Positions 21,670 through 34,900 of a stretch of DNA of 64,000 nt are shown here, one piece after another. Both the position numbers and the translations under genes were made by a program. The DNA is from Cristatella mucedo (taxonomy: Eukaryota; Bryozoa; Phylactolaemata; Cristatellidae). The stretch is taken from positions 64,001-128,000 of the forward strand of contig WPIO01000028.1 in assembly GCA_009760855.2 (NCBI GenBank), read 5' to 3'. The notes under the pieces were generated by a model. The model worked only from the letters and a program-made list of their open reading frames with translations, did not search any database and had not been told where the DNA came from. Each line of letters starts with the position of its first letter. Positions within the stretch are counted from its first letter, which is position 1.

Positions 21670-22560
21670 ATTGAATGTGTATTCCGTACGCCTACTTTAA
21701 GAGTGATCGACTGGGCTGCATTCGGCCTGACAATCACTAAGTTAGCACGACTCCCTGCAGTGCTCGAGGGAAGGCGCCCTCGGCGACTGCGAGCGACTGC
21801 GAGAGGCTTAACCTCTCTTTTGCTCCGTTTTGGTTTCCCTCGGTGGGGGAGAGGGTACCCAATCTATGAGCTCAGGCAGAAGCAGGGGCACCCGGGAATA
21901 CATTCAAACGACAATATTGAAATCATAGTGGGACTGCACGAGTTCAAGTTGACTTCCAACATTCACGCTTGGCAGTAACAGATTTCGACAGTAGCCGATG
22001 TACTCCGGAGCTGCCCCAGTCTACACAGTCTACACAAAACGATATATATGGGGCGCATCCGACTCCAGCTTCGGTTGACGGGTCTTTCGATGTGAAACTG
22101 TCTCTGCATGCCAGGAAAGGAACGGCAAGGAGTGTGCAAGGCTGATTCAGTAGCCTCGTTTGTATACCATCTCCCTAAGAATATGAGACCTGACCGGAAA
22201 CAAACCCTAGCCTGATTTTCAGCGATGCTCTAGCCCACAGGAATGCTATAAGCCCACTCCTAAAATAAGCCCCAATAAATGGGGGACGATAGGGCCAGAA
22301 GCAAGCCATTCAAAAGCCGTTTGCTTGTGGAAATCCTTGACCACACTGAAAATATAATCGAAAGAAATCATCGTGGAAACTGTGTGAAACCCAATCTGCA
22401 AGAGGTTACGACTCTAGTGAAGAACTACCAAGATAAAGTCACTGGCAGCTGCATTGCCAATGCACTAGGAGCAAGCTTCACGGAGAACGATGCTCATTGG
22501 GGGAGAGCAGAAAAATAAGGCATCCGCTGAAAATAAGCCCAAATGTCTCTTAGATCAGAA
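21670..22560. other. intergenic DNA without recognised features
   Basis: No repeat family or coding motif recognised. Confidence 0.35.
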
Positions 22561-22609
22561 ATTGTTATAAGACCCTGTGTTATTTTCGGGAAACACGATA
22601 GCGGCTGTA

Positions 22610-22875
22610 GCCCGCATTTCCAGAAGCAGAAAATACTTATTGCCTGCTGCAGGACTCGAACTCGTGACTGTAATTTACGGTGTCTGAAGCTAATCGCTCC
22701 GCCGCTCAGATCGGAGTGCCAAAAGTAAAATCACTTGATTTTAATCCTCATCTACAGATATACAGCCGAAGAAGATCCTTTCGTCCCATTTGCAGCGGGC
22801 GATAAAGAATTTCCTGCTGCAGGCGTCGAAATCATGCAACGGGTCTCGAGGTGCGAATACCTTATCGCCATGCTA
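22610..22875 (-). repeat. two tRNA-like SINE fragments, third family
   Basis: 22610-22722 and about 22740-22875 both contain, on the plus strand, a CCTGCTGCAGG followed by a CGAA box and about 50 bases later a GCTCCGCCGCTC- or ATCGCCATGC-like box. This is the reverse order of a tRNA-like promoter. They are related to each other but clearly different from SINE-1 and SINE-2. Confidence 0.35.
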
Positions 22876-22889
22876 CGATGACCCAGCAA

Positions 22890-24383
22890 TCTAACTTTTA
22901 GAATGCTATCGGAGGCGCTGCGGACGGCATGCTGGTTTTTAACCCTGACGTGGCCTCATTGCATTTAAGGAGTCGTTCGGTCAGCATAGTCAAGGCCATA
23001 GCGCCAGCACCTGCACGCTGGCCAAGTCCAACGCCTTCAGCCGCAGTGAACACCGGTTGCCAGTCTCGGAAACCGCAGTTGATAGCCAAGAGCAGACTAT
23101 AGCACCCGTCGGCATCGCTTAAGTTGCCGACTATTTCGGTGCCTGTCTGCCAAGTTGGCTATACTGACTCACGAAAGTAGCCTAGAGTCAAATGCTTTTT
23201 AATTCAAAATTACTCTACGGTTGGGCCCGGCGGCCGTTTTGCTGGCAGGAGAGACCCGAGTAGTTACGCTAATATGAGTACCCACCCAAGCAGAGGCAGA
23301 TTGGCGAAGCTGGTGTGGGCGTGGAGGAGCTGTATCATGTGCGAAGACCTCCGTATAGAAACCACTGAATATGTTTCGTTGGAAAAGAATGCCAGGATCG
23401 GCATCTTGTCTCAGTCGACGCAAGCAAGAGAACAGCTTCACCGGATGTGCGGGCACGGTGTCCAAAGGGAGTATAACCGTGGCGTCTTTGCGACGCCGTG
23501 TCCTGGGCGCAGCGAGTTACTTACCGGATTCCCCACCAACAACCAATCGAGGCTGGAGTTGCTTTTGGTCTACTTACGAGTACCGCCGCCACGCCGGGTC
23601 GGCCGGGGGCAGGATTGTCCTGTGCACTGTCACTGGCCCTGCCTCTGGCGTTTAAACTAATACTAGTCACGGCTGAGGTTCAGGTGAAAGATGAACATGT
23701 TTGATCTAAAACGCCCCTGCACCGATCGAACCGCTCGGCAGCATTCGACAAGCACGGCAGACGCAGGAGAAAACCCGAGGCGTTACGAATAGGCGCAATG
23801 CCTTGCCGAAGCCGAGATAAACTTTTCATCAGCTGCTGATCTGTTGAGCCTTTTCATCTAGGCACGCAAGCAGTTTCCCCATAGTCGCATCTGGCTCTGC
23901 AATCCTTTCTAGAAAGACGTATTTTTGGCACAGCCATCGTTCATTAGCCACCCACTCCCGAACGGATATAATGATGGAATCGATGTAAAGATATAATCGG
24001 TTGGACGGAATGATAGCCTTGCGGCACCGAGATAGTCCCTGTATGCTCTGTTCTTTTCACGCCCGCCATGTCCTTGTTACGACTGAACGATAAGGGCAAC
24101 GTTTCGAAAACACATCGAGACTTTTTTTGGAGATCGGATACCATGTCTGTTAGGTTAAAATCCGAACTTATTGGAGTCCTCTTCGCTCCGCACTATCTCT
24201 CCTCTTGCTCTCTCCCTCGTCCTTTTCCTCTCCGTAGACTCTTCGCTGTCCTCCTTCCTTCCTCCTTTTCTTTCCATCTCGTCGTCTTCATACTCCTCCC
24301 TCGACCGTCTTCTTCTCATCCTCCTGCTCAACGATCGTATTTTGGATGGCTTTCCAGCGGTACTTCCTGAGCCACAACATCAG

Positions 24384-24415
<32 letters not shown>

Positions 24416-25090
24416 GTTCCCATGATAAAAAAACGCAGCTGTTCACTAGTATTCTAAGAGAAACGCTGTGCGGAATCGGATGAATTGACTTCAGCATTCG
24501 AGTGATGACAATAGGAATGATGCTAGCACTGAAAAATCTCAAGAACGCCGGAGCTCATACTCTCGAGATTACACGACGTTACTCGAGATTAACGCGGCAT
24601 ATTGACCGTTGCCCACGGTGTACCGATCAACGTGCCCGTTGGTATACCCAACGACGACTCGTGCTTGGGAGAGCGCGGAATGCAGTGACGACGAGACTAT
24701 GCCGCGCTCCGTCTGTGCGTCTTTCCAATGTGCACTGCTTCTCTGCGAGTCCTCGAATTTTTGCTGGCTGAGTGAAGTTCGTTGCCGTCTCGGGATGCTT
24801 GTTGTAAGAGTTTAGCAGAGATTGCTGCTGCTGCGGAGCTTGGAGAATGCCCAATGCAGTGAATCTCCCCTTTCTCACATGTCCTGGATAGCTCTGGTTT
24901 ATGTACGACCCTGGAGCGTTGCTGTCAGGAATTTGCAAAAAGTGAACGCACAGGACTTCCGATGCCGATGCGAAACGACTCAATTGTTGAACATCTCGAA
25001 CGTCTGCGGCCGAGGGCACATCACGAGCTACAGGCTTCAAGGGACCTTTTCCACTAACCGTATTTAAGTGTTGATGCTGCACGTTGACCA
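22890..25090. other. unassigned intergenic DNA with a (CAG)n tract
   Basis: Open frames of up to 154 codons occur (23274-23660 plus; 24627-25091 minus) without any recognisable domain. No assignable repeats except the CAG tract. Confidence 0.3.
24385..24415. repeat. (CAG)n microsatellite, about 10 units
   Basis: Uninterrupted AGC/CAG trinucleotides. Confidence 0.95.
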
Positions 25091-25104
25091 TGCATGTTGT
25101 GCAT

Positions 25105-26115
25105 GCTTGTTACATTGAGAAACTGAATGCTTGCCTTGCCGATATTCGATCCTGGATGTCGGAAAACTTCCTGAAATTAAATACGATAAAACCGAACTGC
25201 TTCTCATAGGACACCCTAAGCGTGTGGCTGGATTAAAAGGCTTTGCTGTTCTAATAGGCGATGCTATTGTGCGACCTTCACCACGTGCTCGTAATCTAGG
25301 TGTCGTGTTCGACAGCTGCCTCAATTTCAAAAGCTTCATTCAGAAGACTGCCTCTACAGCTAGCCATCACATCCGATCCCTATCCAAGATTAGAAGCAGT
25401 CTCCCACAGTGGCTTGTAAAAAATTTAACTAGCTCTTTAGTTCTGTCTCGGCTTGATTATTGTAATTCCCTTTTGGCTGGGCTACCAAAGAAAGCTATAA
25501 TGCCACTACAGCGGACTATGAATATGGCTGCAAGGCTGGTCTTCAGGTCCCAGCGGTTTGAGCACGTGTCACCTTTGCTGAAAGAGCTAGGATGGTTGCC
25601 GGTTGAGCAAAGGATACAGAGCAAAGTTCTTACGCTGACCCACAAGGCCCGCCAGGGCTTGGCTCCTTCTTACCTAGCTGAACTGCTACATCAGTTTCAG
25701 CCTGTTCGCGCCCTCAGGTCCTGTGTGGACAATTAATTAGCTGTCCCATTCCTCCGCTTAAAGACAGTTGGCGACAGAAGCTTTAGCTCTGCAGGTCCTA
25801 GACTGTGGAACTCGCTTCCACAATTCTTACGCAACGACATCTACTCTCCAACTGCCGACTATGGCACATCTTTTTCAGCGGTCCTGAACTGCTACTTCTA
25901 TGCTACTCACTACCTCAACTGCTCTCCTAACTCTGCTATGCTTCCCACTTTCTCTTTGTTGCGTGAGACGAAGTCTGTTGGCTACCGAATACGTACCGAA
26001 AGCCGCTTAGGCTGTGAGTGCGCTATACAAAACTCTCCTGCGTAACGCCCACATGGTCTTTATGACTTTGTGGAGTTACTGACGGTGATACATTACATTA
26101 CATTACATTACATTG
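25105..26115 (+). mobile_element. LINE-B (L2/CR1-like), 5'-truncated, best preserved copy
   Basis: A 200-codon frame (25131-25736) encodes the C-terminal reverse-transcriptase region: [86 protein letters not shown] and WLPVEQRIQSKVLTLTHKA. Upstream bases encode CLADIRSWMSENFLKLN in another frame, so a single-base indel has broken the protein. A 380 bp 3' UTR ends in GTTACTGACGGTGATA and a (TACAT)n tail to 26114. Catalytic motifs lie upstream of the truncation and are absent. Confidence 0.85.
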
Positions 26116-26119
26116 TGCT

Positions 26120-26375
26120 TGTTAGTACCAACCATTCGATCGTGCTTCTTTTGCAGCCCATGTAACATATTATTCATTGTGTTTGTTTTCCAAGCATGAT
26201 TTTACTTATCATTCAATTGCATTTCCCTTTGCAGCAAATGTAAAGCGCCTAGAAAGAGATTAAGTTCTCTGAGGGCGCTTTATCAAGTGTATCATTATTA
26301 TTATTATTATAAAGTGCCTTTAGAGAGATTCAGTTCTCTGAGGGCGCTATACAACTGTATTATTTATTATTATTA
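26120..26375 (+). mobile_element. two tandem LINE-A 3' ends
   Basis: A LINE-A 3' UTR (TTTGCAGCAAATGTAAAGCG, CCTAGAAAGAGATTAAGTTC, GAGGGCGCTTTATCAAGTG) ends in (ATT)n at about 26308. It is followed at once by a second short copy (TAAAGTGCCTTTAGAGAGAT, GAGGGCGCTATACAA, (ATT)n). Confidence 0.8.
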
Positions 26376-26399
26376 TTATTTTTAATGATGGCTACACAT

Positions 26400-27120
26400 T
26401 GTGAAGGAGCATGTAGAACAGATGTGGTGAAGCCGCAGAGCCAATGCTGTCGCAGAGCGCGATAACCTACAGTCGCCATGGTAACGGACTCGGAGCTTCT
26501 CTCCTCCTTGCACTTTATGCATTATTTCAAGCCCTAGTTTCGAGACGTTTCGGGCTCATTGCTTGGCGGGGAGCGGGGCGCCACGCCTTTGCCACCCGCT
26601 TTCGATAGCTCTAGAAGCCGAAACCGAAACGGGCTGCGCCACCCAAACGTCCGCAGCTCGGTCGCCAACGCTGGACGAGAGCGGTGGCAGAAGCGGCTAA
26701 ATTAACGCGTCTGTCGATATTTCCTAAGCAAGATCTTCTCAAGTTTGGATAGTCACAAGATACGCCATGGAAAACGAGCGATCGTGCGCCCCTTTTGCGG
26801 CAGCTGCTACGCTTGGGCCTCCTACTTTGGTTTACTGGGTGCTGCAGATTCCGTCGAGCCGGCGCCGTCGGCCAAGCAACGGCTCCAGGCAACGTTGGAG
26901 CCTAATTGGGAGGAGAGGAACGAGAGTTAAAAACAGGTCGGTCGCACTTCGCAGCATCCGAGCTGCTTGGCGTCGGGATAGAGTGCCTACGCCGGCTGCA
27001 TTCGCAGCCTGGGAACATTTGCATTTCAGGTCGAGCGCTCGCCGCGGGCAGCCGCCACGTAGAGGTTGCGGGACGATCGCAAATCTCACCAGCTTGGCCG
27101 CTATCAGTGAAAAAGTGACA
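26400..27120. other. GC-rich stretch upstream of the phosphatase gene
   Basis: CpG-rich sequence with overlapping frames on both strands and no recognised domain; it could hold distal regulatory DNA. Confidence 0.25.
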
Positions 27121-27129
27121 TATATATAA

Positions 27130-27272
27130 TATGTAATTAATTTGTATAGCGCCCTAAGAGAAATTAATCTCTATTCAGGTGTTTCACATATGCCTCCGGG
27201 CTCGAGCCCACCACGACCTCAGCCACACCTTGGTCGGGACGAGCACCTAGACCGCCGGACCAAAACCGAGCT
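27130..27272 (-). mobile_element. tRNA-derived SINE-1 copy
   Basis: The minus strand reads GGTTTTGGTCCGGCGGTCT as head, GGGCTCGAGCCC as B box, then CACCTGAATAGAGATTAAT and GGGCGCTATACAAATTAATT. Confidence 0.8.
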
Positions 27273-27479
27273 CGTCTCTCAATCGTCCTCGCAAAGTCGA
27301 CTTGCGCTGTTTTCTTGTCCCACTCACTAGCATTGACTATAATGGGTTTTGCAATGGCCGCGAAATTCGATACCTCAATACTCGATGAGCTCCCAACCTG
27401 CGCACAGACTAACATCAGGTAGACGGCGCGGCCTGCACACCCACGCCGCCGGCCTGGGACGAACTCTTATCCGGGCACT

Positions 27480-27522
27480 TATATATATGGACGTGCGCGC
27501 GCATCATTGGTCGCCATCTTGA
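27480..27522 (+). promoter_or_regulatory. candidate core promoter of the PP2C gene
   Basis: A TATATATA box (27480-27488) stands about 30 bp upstream of CATCATTGGTCGCCATCTTG. The latter contains CGCCATCTT, a YY1-like element often found close to start sites. It lies upstream of a plausible 5' non-coding exon. No transcript evidence is available. Confidence 0.35.
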
Positions 27523-27627
27523 ACGACTGACGCCTCCGCTCCCCTGCTTAAACGAACGCCGGGGGCGCGTTCTGTACGGCGTGCCCGCGACGGACCCATG
27601 GGTCTCGATTCTGAATTATAATTTAAA
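27510..27627 (+). other. candidate 5' non-coding exon of the PP2C gene
   Basis: A stretch ends TTTAAA with a consensus donor GTAAGTG at 27628 and would splice to the CTTAG acceptor at 28092. It contains an upstream ATG followed by seven codons and a TAA, so a 7-codon uORF could affect translation. The exon start is inferred from the TATA box. Confidence 0.35.
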
Positions 27628-28148
27628 GTAAGTGATTCAGATGTCGTTAGAGTGCGCAAATTTGGCGGTTCATTCAACCCAAGACCGCGAAGCGCGATGC
27701 CTAATTCCCGAGAACTGCCCTGCAACCGTTATGCGTGCCGTTCAAGCGTCGTCTGTATATGCGTTGGGGCCTCGCCCAGCAGCCCGAATGCACGCAGGGC
27801 TAAATTTTATTTCTAGTAGATGCCTTCTGGCGCTCTGCCCTATCGATGGCCTGAACTGTCTCATTCCCCATGCGAATGCTTTCGATTCGTGCATTTCCTC
27901 TGAGTACTGCTAGCGACCCTGCTCCAAGCGTGCGACTGTTTCAGCGTTGAACCCCCCCCACCCTGCTGCTTGCGCCTCTGCAGTCCCTGAGCAAACCACA
28001 TTTTCTTGCTGGCGCACAGCTGTGCATACGGTGGTTTTCATTAAATACGAAGCTGTAGCCGTGTTTCCTGCTGACCCAGTGCTTGTCCTTAGGCGGTGCA
28101 ATAGCGATCCACGTTGATCATTCGAAGTTTCAAATACTTGGAATAAAG

Positions 28149-28988
28149 ATGGGGGCATTCCTGGAGAAGCCAAAAACGGAGAAGCACAATGAGCATGGAG
28201 CTGGCAACAACCTTCGCTATGGACTTAGCAGCATGCAAGGGTGGCGCCTGGAAATGGAGGACGCGCACAGTGCGATCATCGGCTTTCCGGAGCTTCCCGA
28301 ATGGTCGTTCTTTGCCGTGTTCGACGGTCACGCCGGAGCCCGGGTATCCGAGTACACGTCGAAGAACTTGCTCGATCAGATAATCAAAAATGACGATTTC
28401 TGGGGCGCCAAGGGTGCTGCCGCCGCCCGCTCCGGTGGCCGAGCTCCGGCCGTCGAGTGCGTCAAGTCGGGCGTCAGGACTGGCTTCCTCCGTCTGGACG
28501 TGGAAATGCGCCTGGCCAGCGAGGACAAGAGCGGGTCGACTGTCGTGTGTGCCCTGCTCTCGCCGTCGCACATCTTCTTCGGCAACTGCGGAGACTCGCG
28601 CGGCGTGCTCGCGCGAGGCGGCAAGCTCGAGTTCGGCACGCAGGATCACAAGCCCACCAACCCGGCGGAGCGGAAGCGCATCGAGGGCGCTGGCGGCAGC
28701 GTCATGATCCAGCGCGTCAACGGCTCGCTAGCCGTGTCGCGAGCCCTCGGCGACTTCGAGTACAAGAGCTCCGACGGCCTGGGCCCGTGCGACCAGCTAG
28801 TCTCGCCCGAGCCGGACGTGACGGCCATCGCTCGCAGCAGCAGCGACGAGTTCATCGTCCTGGCGTGCGACGGCGTCTGGGACGTCATGTCGAACGAGGA
28901 CGTGTGCGACTTCGTGCGACACCAGATGCAGCTCACGGACAACCTGGAGGAGGTCTGCAACCGCATCGTCGACACCTGCCTGCACAAG
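28149..28988 (+). CDS. PPM1A: PP2C exon 2 (first coding exon)
   Basis: 840 nt, residues 1-280, nearly the whole catalytic fold. It starts after a GTCCTTAG acceptor at 28092 with 56 nt of 5' UTR. It ends CACAAG before GTCGGT, phase 0. Reading on past the donor loses all similarity. Confidence 0.95.
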
Positions 28989-31900
28989 GTCGGTGTTGCG
29001 AAGCAGCGCTGCTTCCGTAGGCGCGCCCCCTGCCCTGCGCCCTCTGTCTGCCGAAGTCGCATGTCGGCTCCGTATACTGAGAGCCGTTTTGAATTCTTGC
29101 CGTTGTGCAGTCATTACAGGGACCCCTATGGGCGGGAAGGATTTTTCGAGCCTACATAACCCGTACACCCAGCCCCCCAATCCACGTGCTGTGTTCGAGA
29201 GACAAGACTGGCTGGACTCGGCTCTGTCGCTGCCTGTCTGCACATGCGTGTAATGTCACCGAAAACGGTTCGTTTCGCTCAAGTCTGCTGCTGCACTCGA
29301 TCGCGCTGGCGGCAAGACGCTTGCTATCGCTTTCTGTGCCCTGTTTCGCTCGACGGTGGGTGCACCAATGGCGGACGTGTGGACGTGTGGCCGGGGATTC
29401 GACTGGGGCTCAGTTGGCTGGGGGGGGGGGGGGAGGGGTGGCCAGGCAGGGCAGGGTTTTGATCTTGCTGTGCAACCGCGTCCACTGGCACTGAACGGCA
29501 GTTTCTTCTGCGGACGTCATTAATTTTTCTGGGAGCAAATTGTGAAGCGAAACCGTGCTGACTTCGGTGGAGTGGTGGCTGCAGCAAGGCTGCTTGTTGC
29601 ATGGCGGTCACGAGCACTTATTTTTGGCTCCTCCCGAAGGGACGACCTCCCTGGCAGCCTGAGCTTGTGGTCACGTCCCCCCCCCCCCTTCATCTGCCCT
29701 CTGCTTACCCCGTGCTGTTCATGCTGGCAGCCTGCTGCTGCTAGCTATCCCCCTGTTTGAGCTCTCCGTGGGGCTTGCTCCCTCGGAGCAGCCCTGCGGG
29801 TCGGTTGGTGTGCATGCCCTCATCAGCCCCTCGCAGCGATGTAGCATGCATGCCGCCGGCCCTGTGGTGGTGGTGGGTGGATGTGCAGGAGTTGGGCACT
29901 AGCTGCCATCGGCGTGCACTCATGCACTCAAGCTGAAGCATCAGGCAACTGGCTACGTAACTACTCCCTTCCCCCTTTAAGCCCTTTAAGAGATCCGTAT
30001 AAGCGGTCGTGAAGGACAATGGACGTCTGCAATCGTAAATGGCCCGAGTGAGCTCAGGCTTCGAGCCACGTGAAAAGCTTATTTGAGTAGCTCAGCCCGG
30101 TGAGGTTGAGTGCAAGGGAGAAGTAAAATGAACACGGTAGGGTAACCAATGTCCCACTTTCTCACTCGTGCCTGTAATGATCGAAACTGCCACTTGCTCC
30201 ACTATCTTCCTTCGAGCAATTATTTCCGTGTTCAAGACATATCTTGCATTTTATGAGATGCAAATGTAATGCTCCTTTCTACCTAGCTCGATGAGTTCAA
30301 GGCTGAAAGTTTCACGTGTCCCTAGACAAGGATAATGTTATGGCAGAGGTGCACTGTTCACTCCTTCACTTCTTTCCCCATTATGTTGCTGTTTTCTCGA
30401 AGTCTCATCCAGAGTGCACACGGCTAGTACTCAATTGTTGTGAGCCTTCAGGCAGCTGCTTCCACGCATCTTGTATGTAATTGCACACAGCATCTAGGTA
30501 CTGCTTTATTCGGCACCGGCGGTCGGTGAGCTGCCTACCGTAGGCTGTCACTGCTACCATTTGAAATAATAATAATAATATTGCACTTGATAGAAAAGGG
30601 ATATTGCCTTGTCAAAAAATGAAACCTACAATGTTGTATACAATCCAAACAGAAGCTGCATGAGCAGAAGCAGAAACAGTTAGCTGCCAGCTAAGCCATA
30701 ATCCATCTTGGGCACATCAGGGCCTATACAGCTCCATCCTAAGGCACCCTTTGACATTACATATCGTAACGACGTTACTCGTTGCAGTGACGTCCATGGC
30801 TTGGCTGCTCTGCACCCTACTGCAAACAGCCCCGTGCATTCGGTTTTGGTTAGTTGATTGCTTGAGGTGTGTAAATTTAGCCGTGGCTGTTCTTGACTTG
30901 GGGTTTGAGTGCACTGGACAGCTGGCAAACATTGCGCACAGTAGTGGCATGCAGAGAATGATGATAATAATAATAATGCACTTGATAAAGCGCCCACAGA
31001 GAACTCAATCTCTTTCTAGGCGCTTTACATTTGCTTCAAAGGGAAACGCGATTGAATGGCGAATAATATCATGCTTGATAATTAACATGAATAACATGGG
31101 TAGGGGTGACATGCACAGGGTCAGCATGCAAGTGTGGTTAGTGGCAGCATACACAGTGTCAGCATGCATAAGCACATCAAGGACGAATCACAGAGAGCCA
31201 CTAAATGCTGTCCTAAATAGTTGTGTTTTTAAGTTCTTTTTAAATGTGGTCAATTCAGGGGATGTTCTTACGTAAGTCGGAGTGAGTTCCAGGCTTTGGG
31301 AGCATACGAACTAAATGCACGGTCTCCGAAGGATTTAAGGTTTGTACAAGGTATTTCTAGACTGTTGGATTCTGAAAAACAGGTGGTACGATACTTGGCC
31401 TGGTGGGGGAGTAGAGCTGAGAGATGGGCTGGAGCCAAAGAATGAAGGGACCTAAAAGTGAGTGATAAAACCTTGAAGTCGATCTGTTGCTTGACTGGTA
31501 GCCAGTGCAGGTCGGCGAGAAGTGGTGTGATGTGGCAACTGCGACGCTCACGACAGACAAGCCTAGCTGCGGAGTTTTGCACCAGCTGCAATCGCCTGAT
31601 TGCACATGCCGGTAGGCCAGCAAGCAGTGAGTTACAGAAGTCAAGACCGGATGTCACAAATGCATGGACCAACTTAGATGTGGTATCCTTATTTAAACAA
31701 GCCCGAATATTAGCAATGTTATGTAGCTGAAAGTAGGCAGACAATGATCGAACTACAATGGTACTCAAGGAAAATTAAATGGTGTTTCCCCAAGATGGCA
31801 GTGATTCCCAGAACGGTGAGGGTAATGGTACTTTTGGTGGTGGCAGTAGTGGTGGTTATGATTTTTCAAGCCACCGTATATCAAGGTTATCGATGGCCGA

Positions 31901-34900
31901 AGCCCTATACTCAGTCGCAAAAAATCCTCACAGTATTGCTGCAGCTGCTGTGGCTGCTACTTAAGTAGTCGTAGCATTTTCAATGAGGCCAGGCATACTC
32001 AAGTTGCGCACAGCGTGCGAGAATGTTTGTCAGCTCCCTAACCAAAGCATATGCTGTTGGTATGTATCCGTTTAGAGCCGTGCCCATCCATGATTCTTGA
32101 TTACCTCTCTTTTCCACCCAGGCATGGAGACCACAAGCTCCCGAAGTGTCCTCTCTGCTGTAGCATTCCAGAGCCTGTAACTGGCTGGGCCACTGCATCA
32201 GCACGACACCTGATTCGTCAAACAAAAAAAAACCGCTTTTCTGACCTGGCCGTGTGCTTAGGGTCGTGTTCTTGCTACCAAATGCACTGATCCCCAAGCA
32301 GCGTGTTTTTGATATGCAATCCAACTGATTAACCACTTGAATGTACGTGTGTTAGTCTGTAATACCTTCGACCAGATGCAGAGCACCAACACAGTGATAC
32401 ACATATTCTTTCCTTTGGCTAACCCTCAAGTGTCGCTTTCCATCAACAACTACCGTTAACCTGCGTTCGACTTTCCCTAAAATGGAATCTCAATAGTCAT
32501 CAGTTCAGTGGGTGTTGCCGTGAATCCACCACAACCTTTCTGCTTTATGACGCCTGGTTAGAACAGGCTTGCATTTTGTATCGATCCCTACGGCATCTGT
32601 ATATGGCTGTGCAAGGTCTTCCATGTGTGGCAGTTCTATTCTGCAGTGCTACTATCTCAATGAGCCAGTCAACACTGATGTCGGTCTTGCTCAGACTGTA
32701 TCCAGTTTTTTGGGCCATCACTCCAGTACCAGCATATTTGTTGATATAGTGAACAGTGAATTTGCTAATCATAAGCCATCTTCCAATCTCACGATTGCTA
32801 TGGCTTTGTTGACACAGCACCGTCAGCATCCCCTTAACATACTTACTTCTGGAAGCTTGTTCTGGAAGCATGCTTGTCCGTATCTCCGTCTGTAACATCA
32901 CGAAGCTATAGTAACTGAGTGGGTGTTACGCAGGAGAGTTTTCTTTAGCCCACTCAAAGCCCAAGTGGCTTTCGGTAGTATGGATACTGGGCGGACGTAC
33001 TTGTTATCCTTGCACTTCGAAGCAGGAATGCAGTGCAGCTTTACACTATACATTTTGGGAAACCCCGAAAAAATGTCACGACCTTTAAAAACATCGAATT
33101 GGCCAGCTAAAATGGCCCGATTTTAGCTTTTTTGTAATGAGCCTGTGATTAGGGCTACTATAGCTGTCCACGATGATGCCCTTGGATAATGCCTGGCTAG
33201 CTGAGTTCTCAGATACTCAGCAGCTTCGGTTTGTACTCGGGCAAACCCAAACAAGATGAACCAAGGGGGGAGGCAAGATTTTTCTTGCGACCGAGTGTAT
33301 GTATCTAACAGGTGTGATGCAATCTGTCTCATGAGCTGCTTTTCCTATTGGACTCAGCAAGTCATGCATTGCTGCTAGTTCGATGACCCTTCGTTCGTGT
33401 TGTATCTCCTTGGCTTGTGCTAGACGCCTCCACGCTGGTTTGTGGGGTACAGCCAGCAATTAGCCCCGAGTAGTTGTAGTATCATGCATCTTCCCAGTCG
33501 AGTATAACTCTTTAGCTTATAATGCGATTGCTAGATCAAGTTATAAATCAAAGGTATAATGGATATTGCTTATCCTGTCCTTGATCATCTGAAGAAGACT
33601 CGAAATGCTAAATCTAAAAGCCTTTTTTATATTAAAAAAAAAAGTGGTGTGTGCTCTAAGGCAGCCTGGTGTTCGTTCTCGTGCCACATTTCTCGTCAAG
33701 TTTGCAGTGTTCGTAGTCCGACAAGTTATATTGTGTAAGCAGTTCTGTTGTACTGGTTACTCCACTTTAGAAATTGTTGAACTCCTGCTGCCCTCGTGTA
33801 GGAAGTTGGATGATCCCCTAGCTGTGCCTATTCTGACATGCTTCTACGTACTTTTATGTTTGAGTGAAAATCTCCAGTTTCGGCCCCCCATTTTAAGTGC
33901 AGTGTATCCCATTTTATCCAGCATTGTATCGAGAAATCTCAAAGTAACGACCACCTAGCATGCCTATGGGTCTATTGAATATTTATTCTTTTGATAAATT
34001 TTGAAATAGGCTTCTCCCAGTAAATACTTGCTCTTTGAAGAATTGACCTTAGCTTTTCTGGGGAGTTGCAGACCGAGTGTGCATTCCTCGTTTGATTGTT
34101 TCATGCTAAACTGAGCGAGCATTTTTGAATGCAGTTACCTTTTTAAATGCCTATGACACGCAGCTGTTACTGTCATGCTGCCTGTGCCATAACATGCTTA
34201 CAGTTGGCACGAAACTCGGCAGCAATGCTTGTCTGTTGTGACCGTTGCAACTTACACATCCCTTATCACCCAACTGCAATGGCCCTTCATTAATTAAGCT
34301 GGGTAGACTTCAAGGTTCTGTCTCTCACTTATAGGCCCCTTCAAACTCCTCCACAGTACCAATCAGAAATACTCCTTTCTCAAGCTTCACATCGAAGCAA
34401 TCACTCTGGTGACCTAAGTCGTTTAGGTGTTGCTCTAACCAGCCTCAAATCCTCTGGAGACCGTGCCTTTAGTTTGTATGCTCCCAAAGTCTTAAACTCT
34501 CTTTCGACTGACAACCCCCCTGACTGACAACGTTTAAAAAGAAGCTAAAAGCTCACCCATTCCTCACAGCATTTGGTGGGTCTTCAATGAATGGTCTTAT
34601 GTGTGCTTTTTTGACCTGGCACTGCGCATGTTATTGATACTTTTCTAGCCTGTATGCAGTACATAGAAGGAGATTCAAACTACCTTAGGGCACTATACAA
34701 TTTGATTGTTATTATTATTATTATCATTATCTTGCAAGGGTTCACCTCGAGCGTTAAGTGCTGTTGCATTAACCAGCCGGTAGCCTTGCTTTTTAGCATC
34801 AAGATAGACTACTTAGAATAAAGACTTGAATTCTTAGGACCATTTTGTCCAGCCCGTAAATAGTCGAAAGGCCTATCGTAACACTAGAAAGGCGGTCCAG

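Noticed and set aside
28457-29020. 187-codon frame overlapping the phosphatase exon
   Set aside because: Arg-rich shadow of the GC-rich PP2C coding frame.
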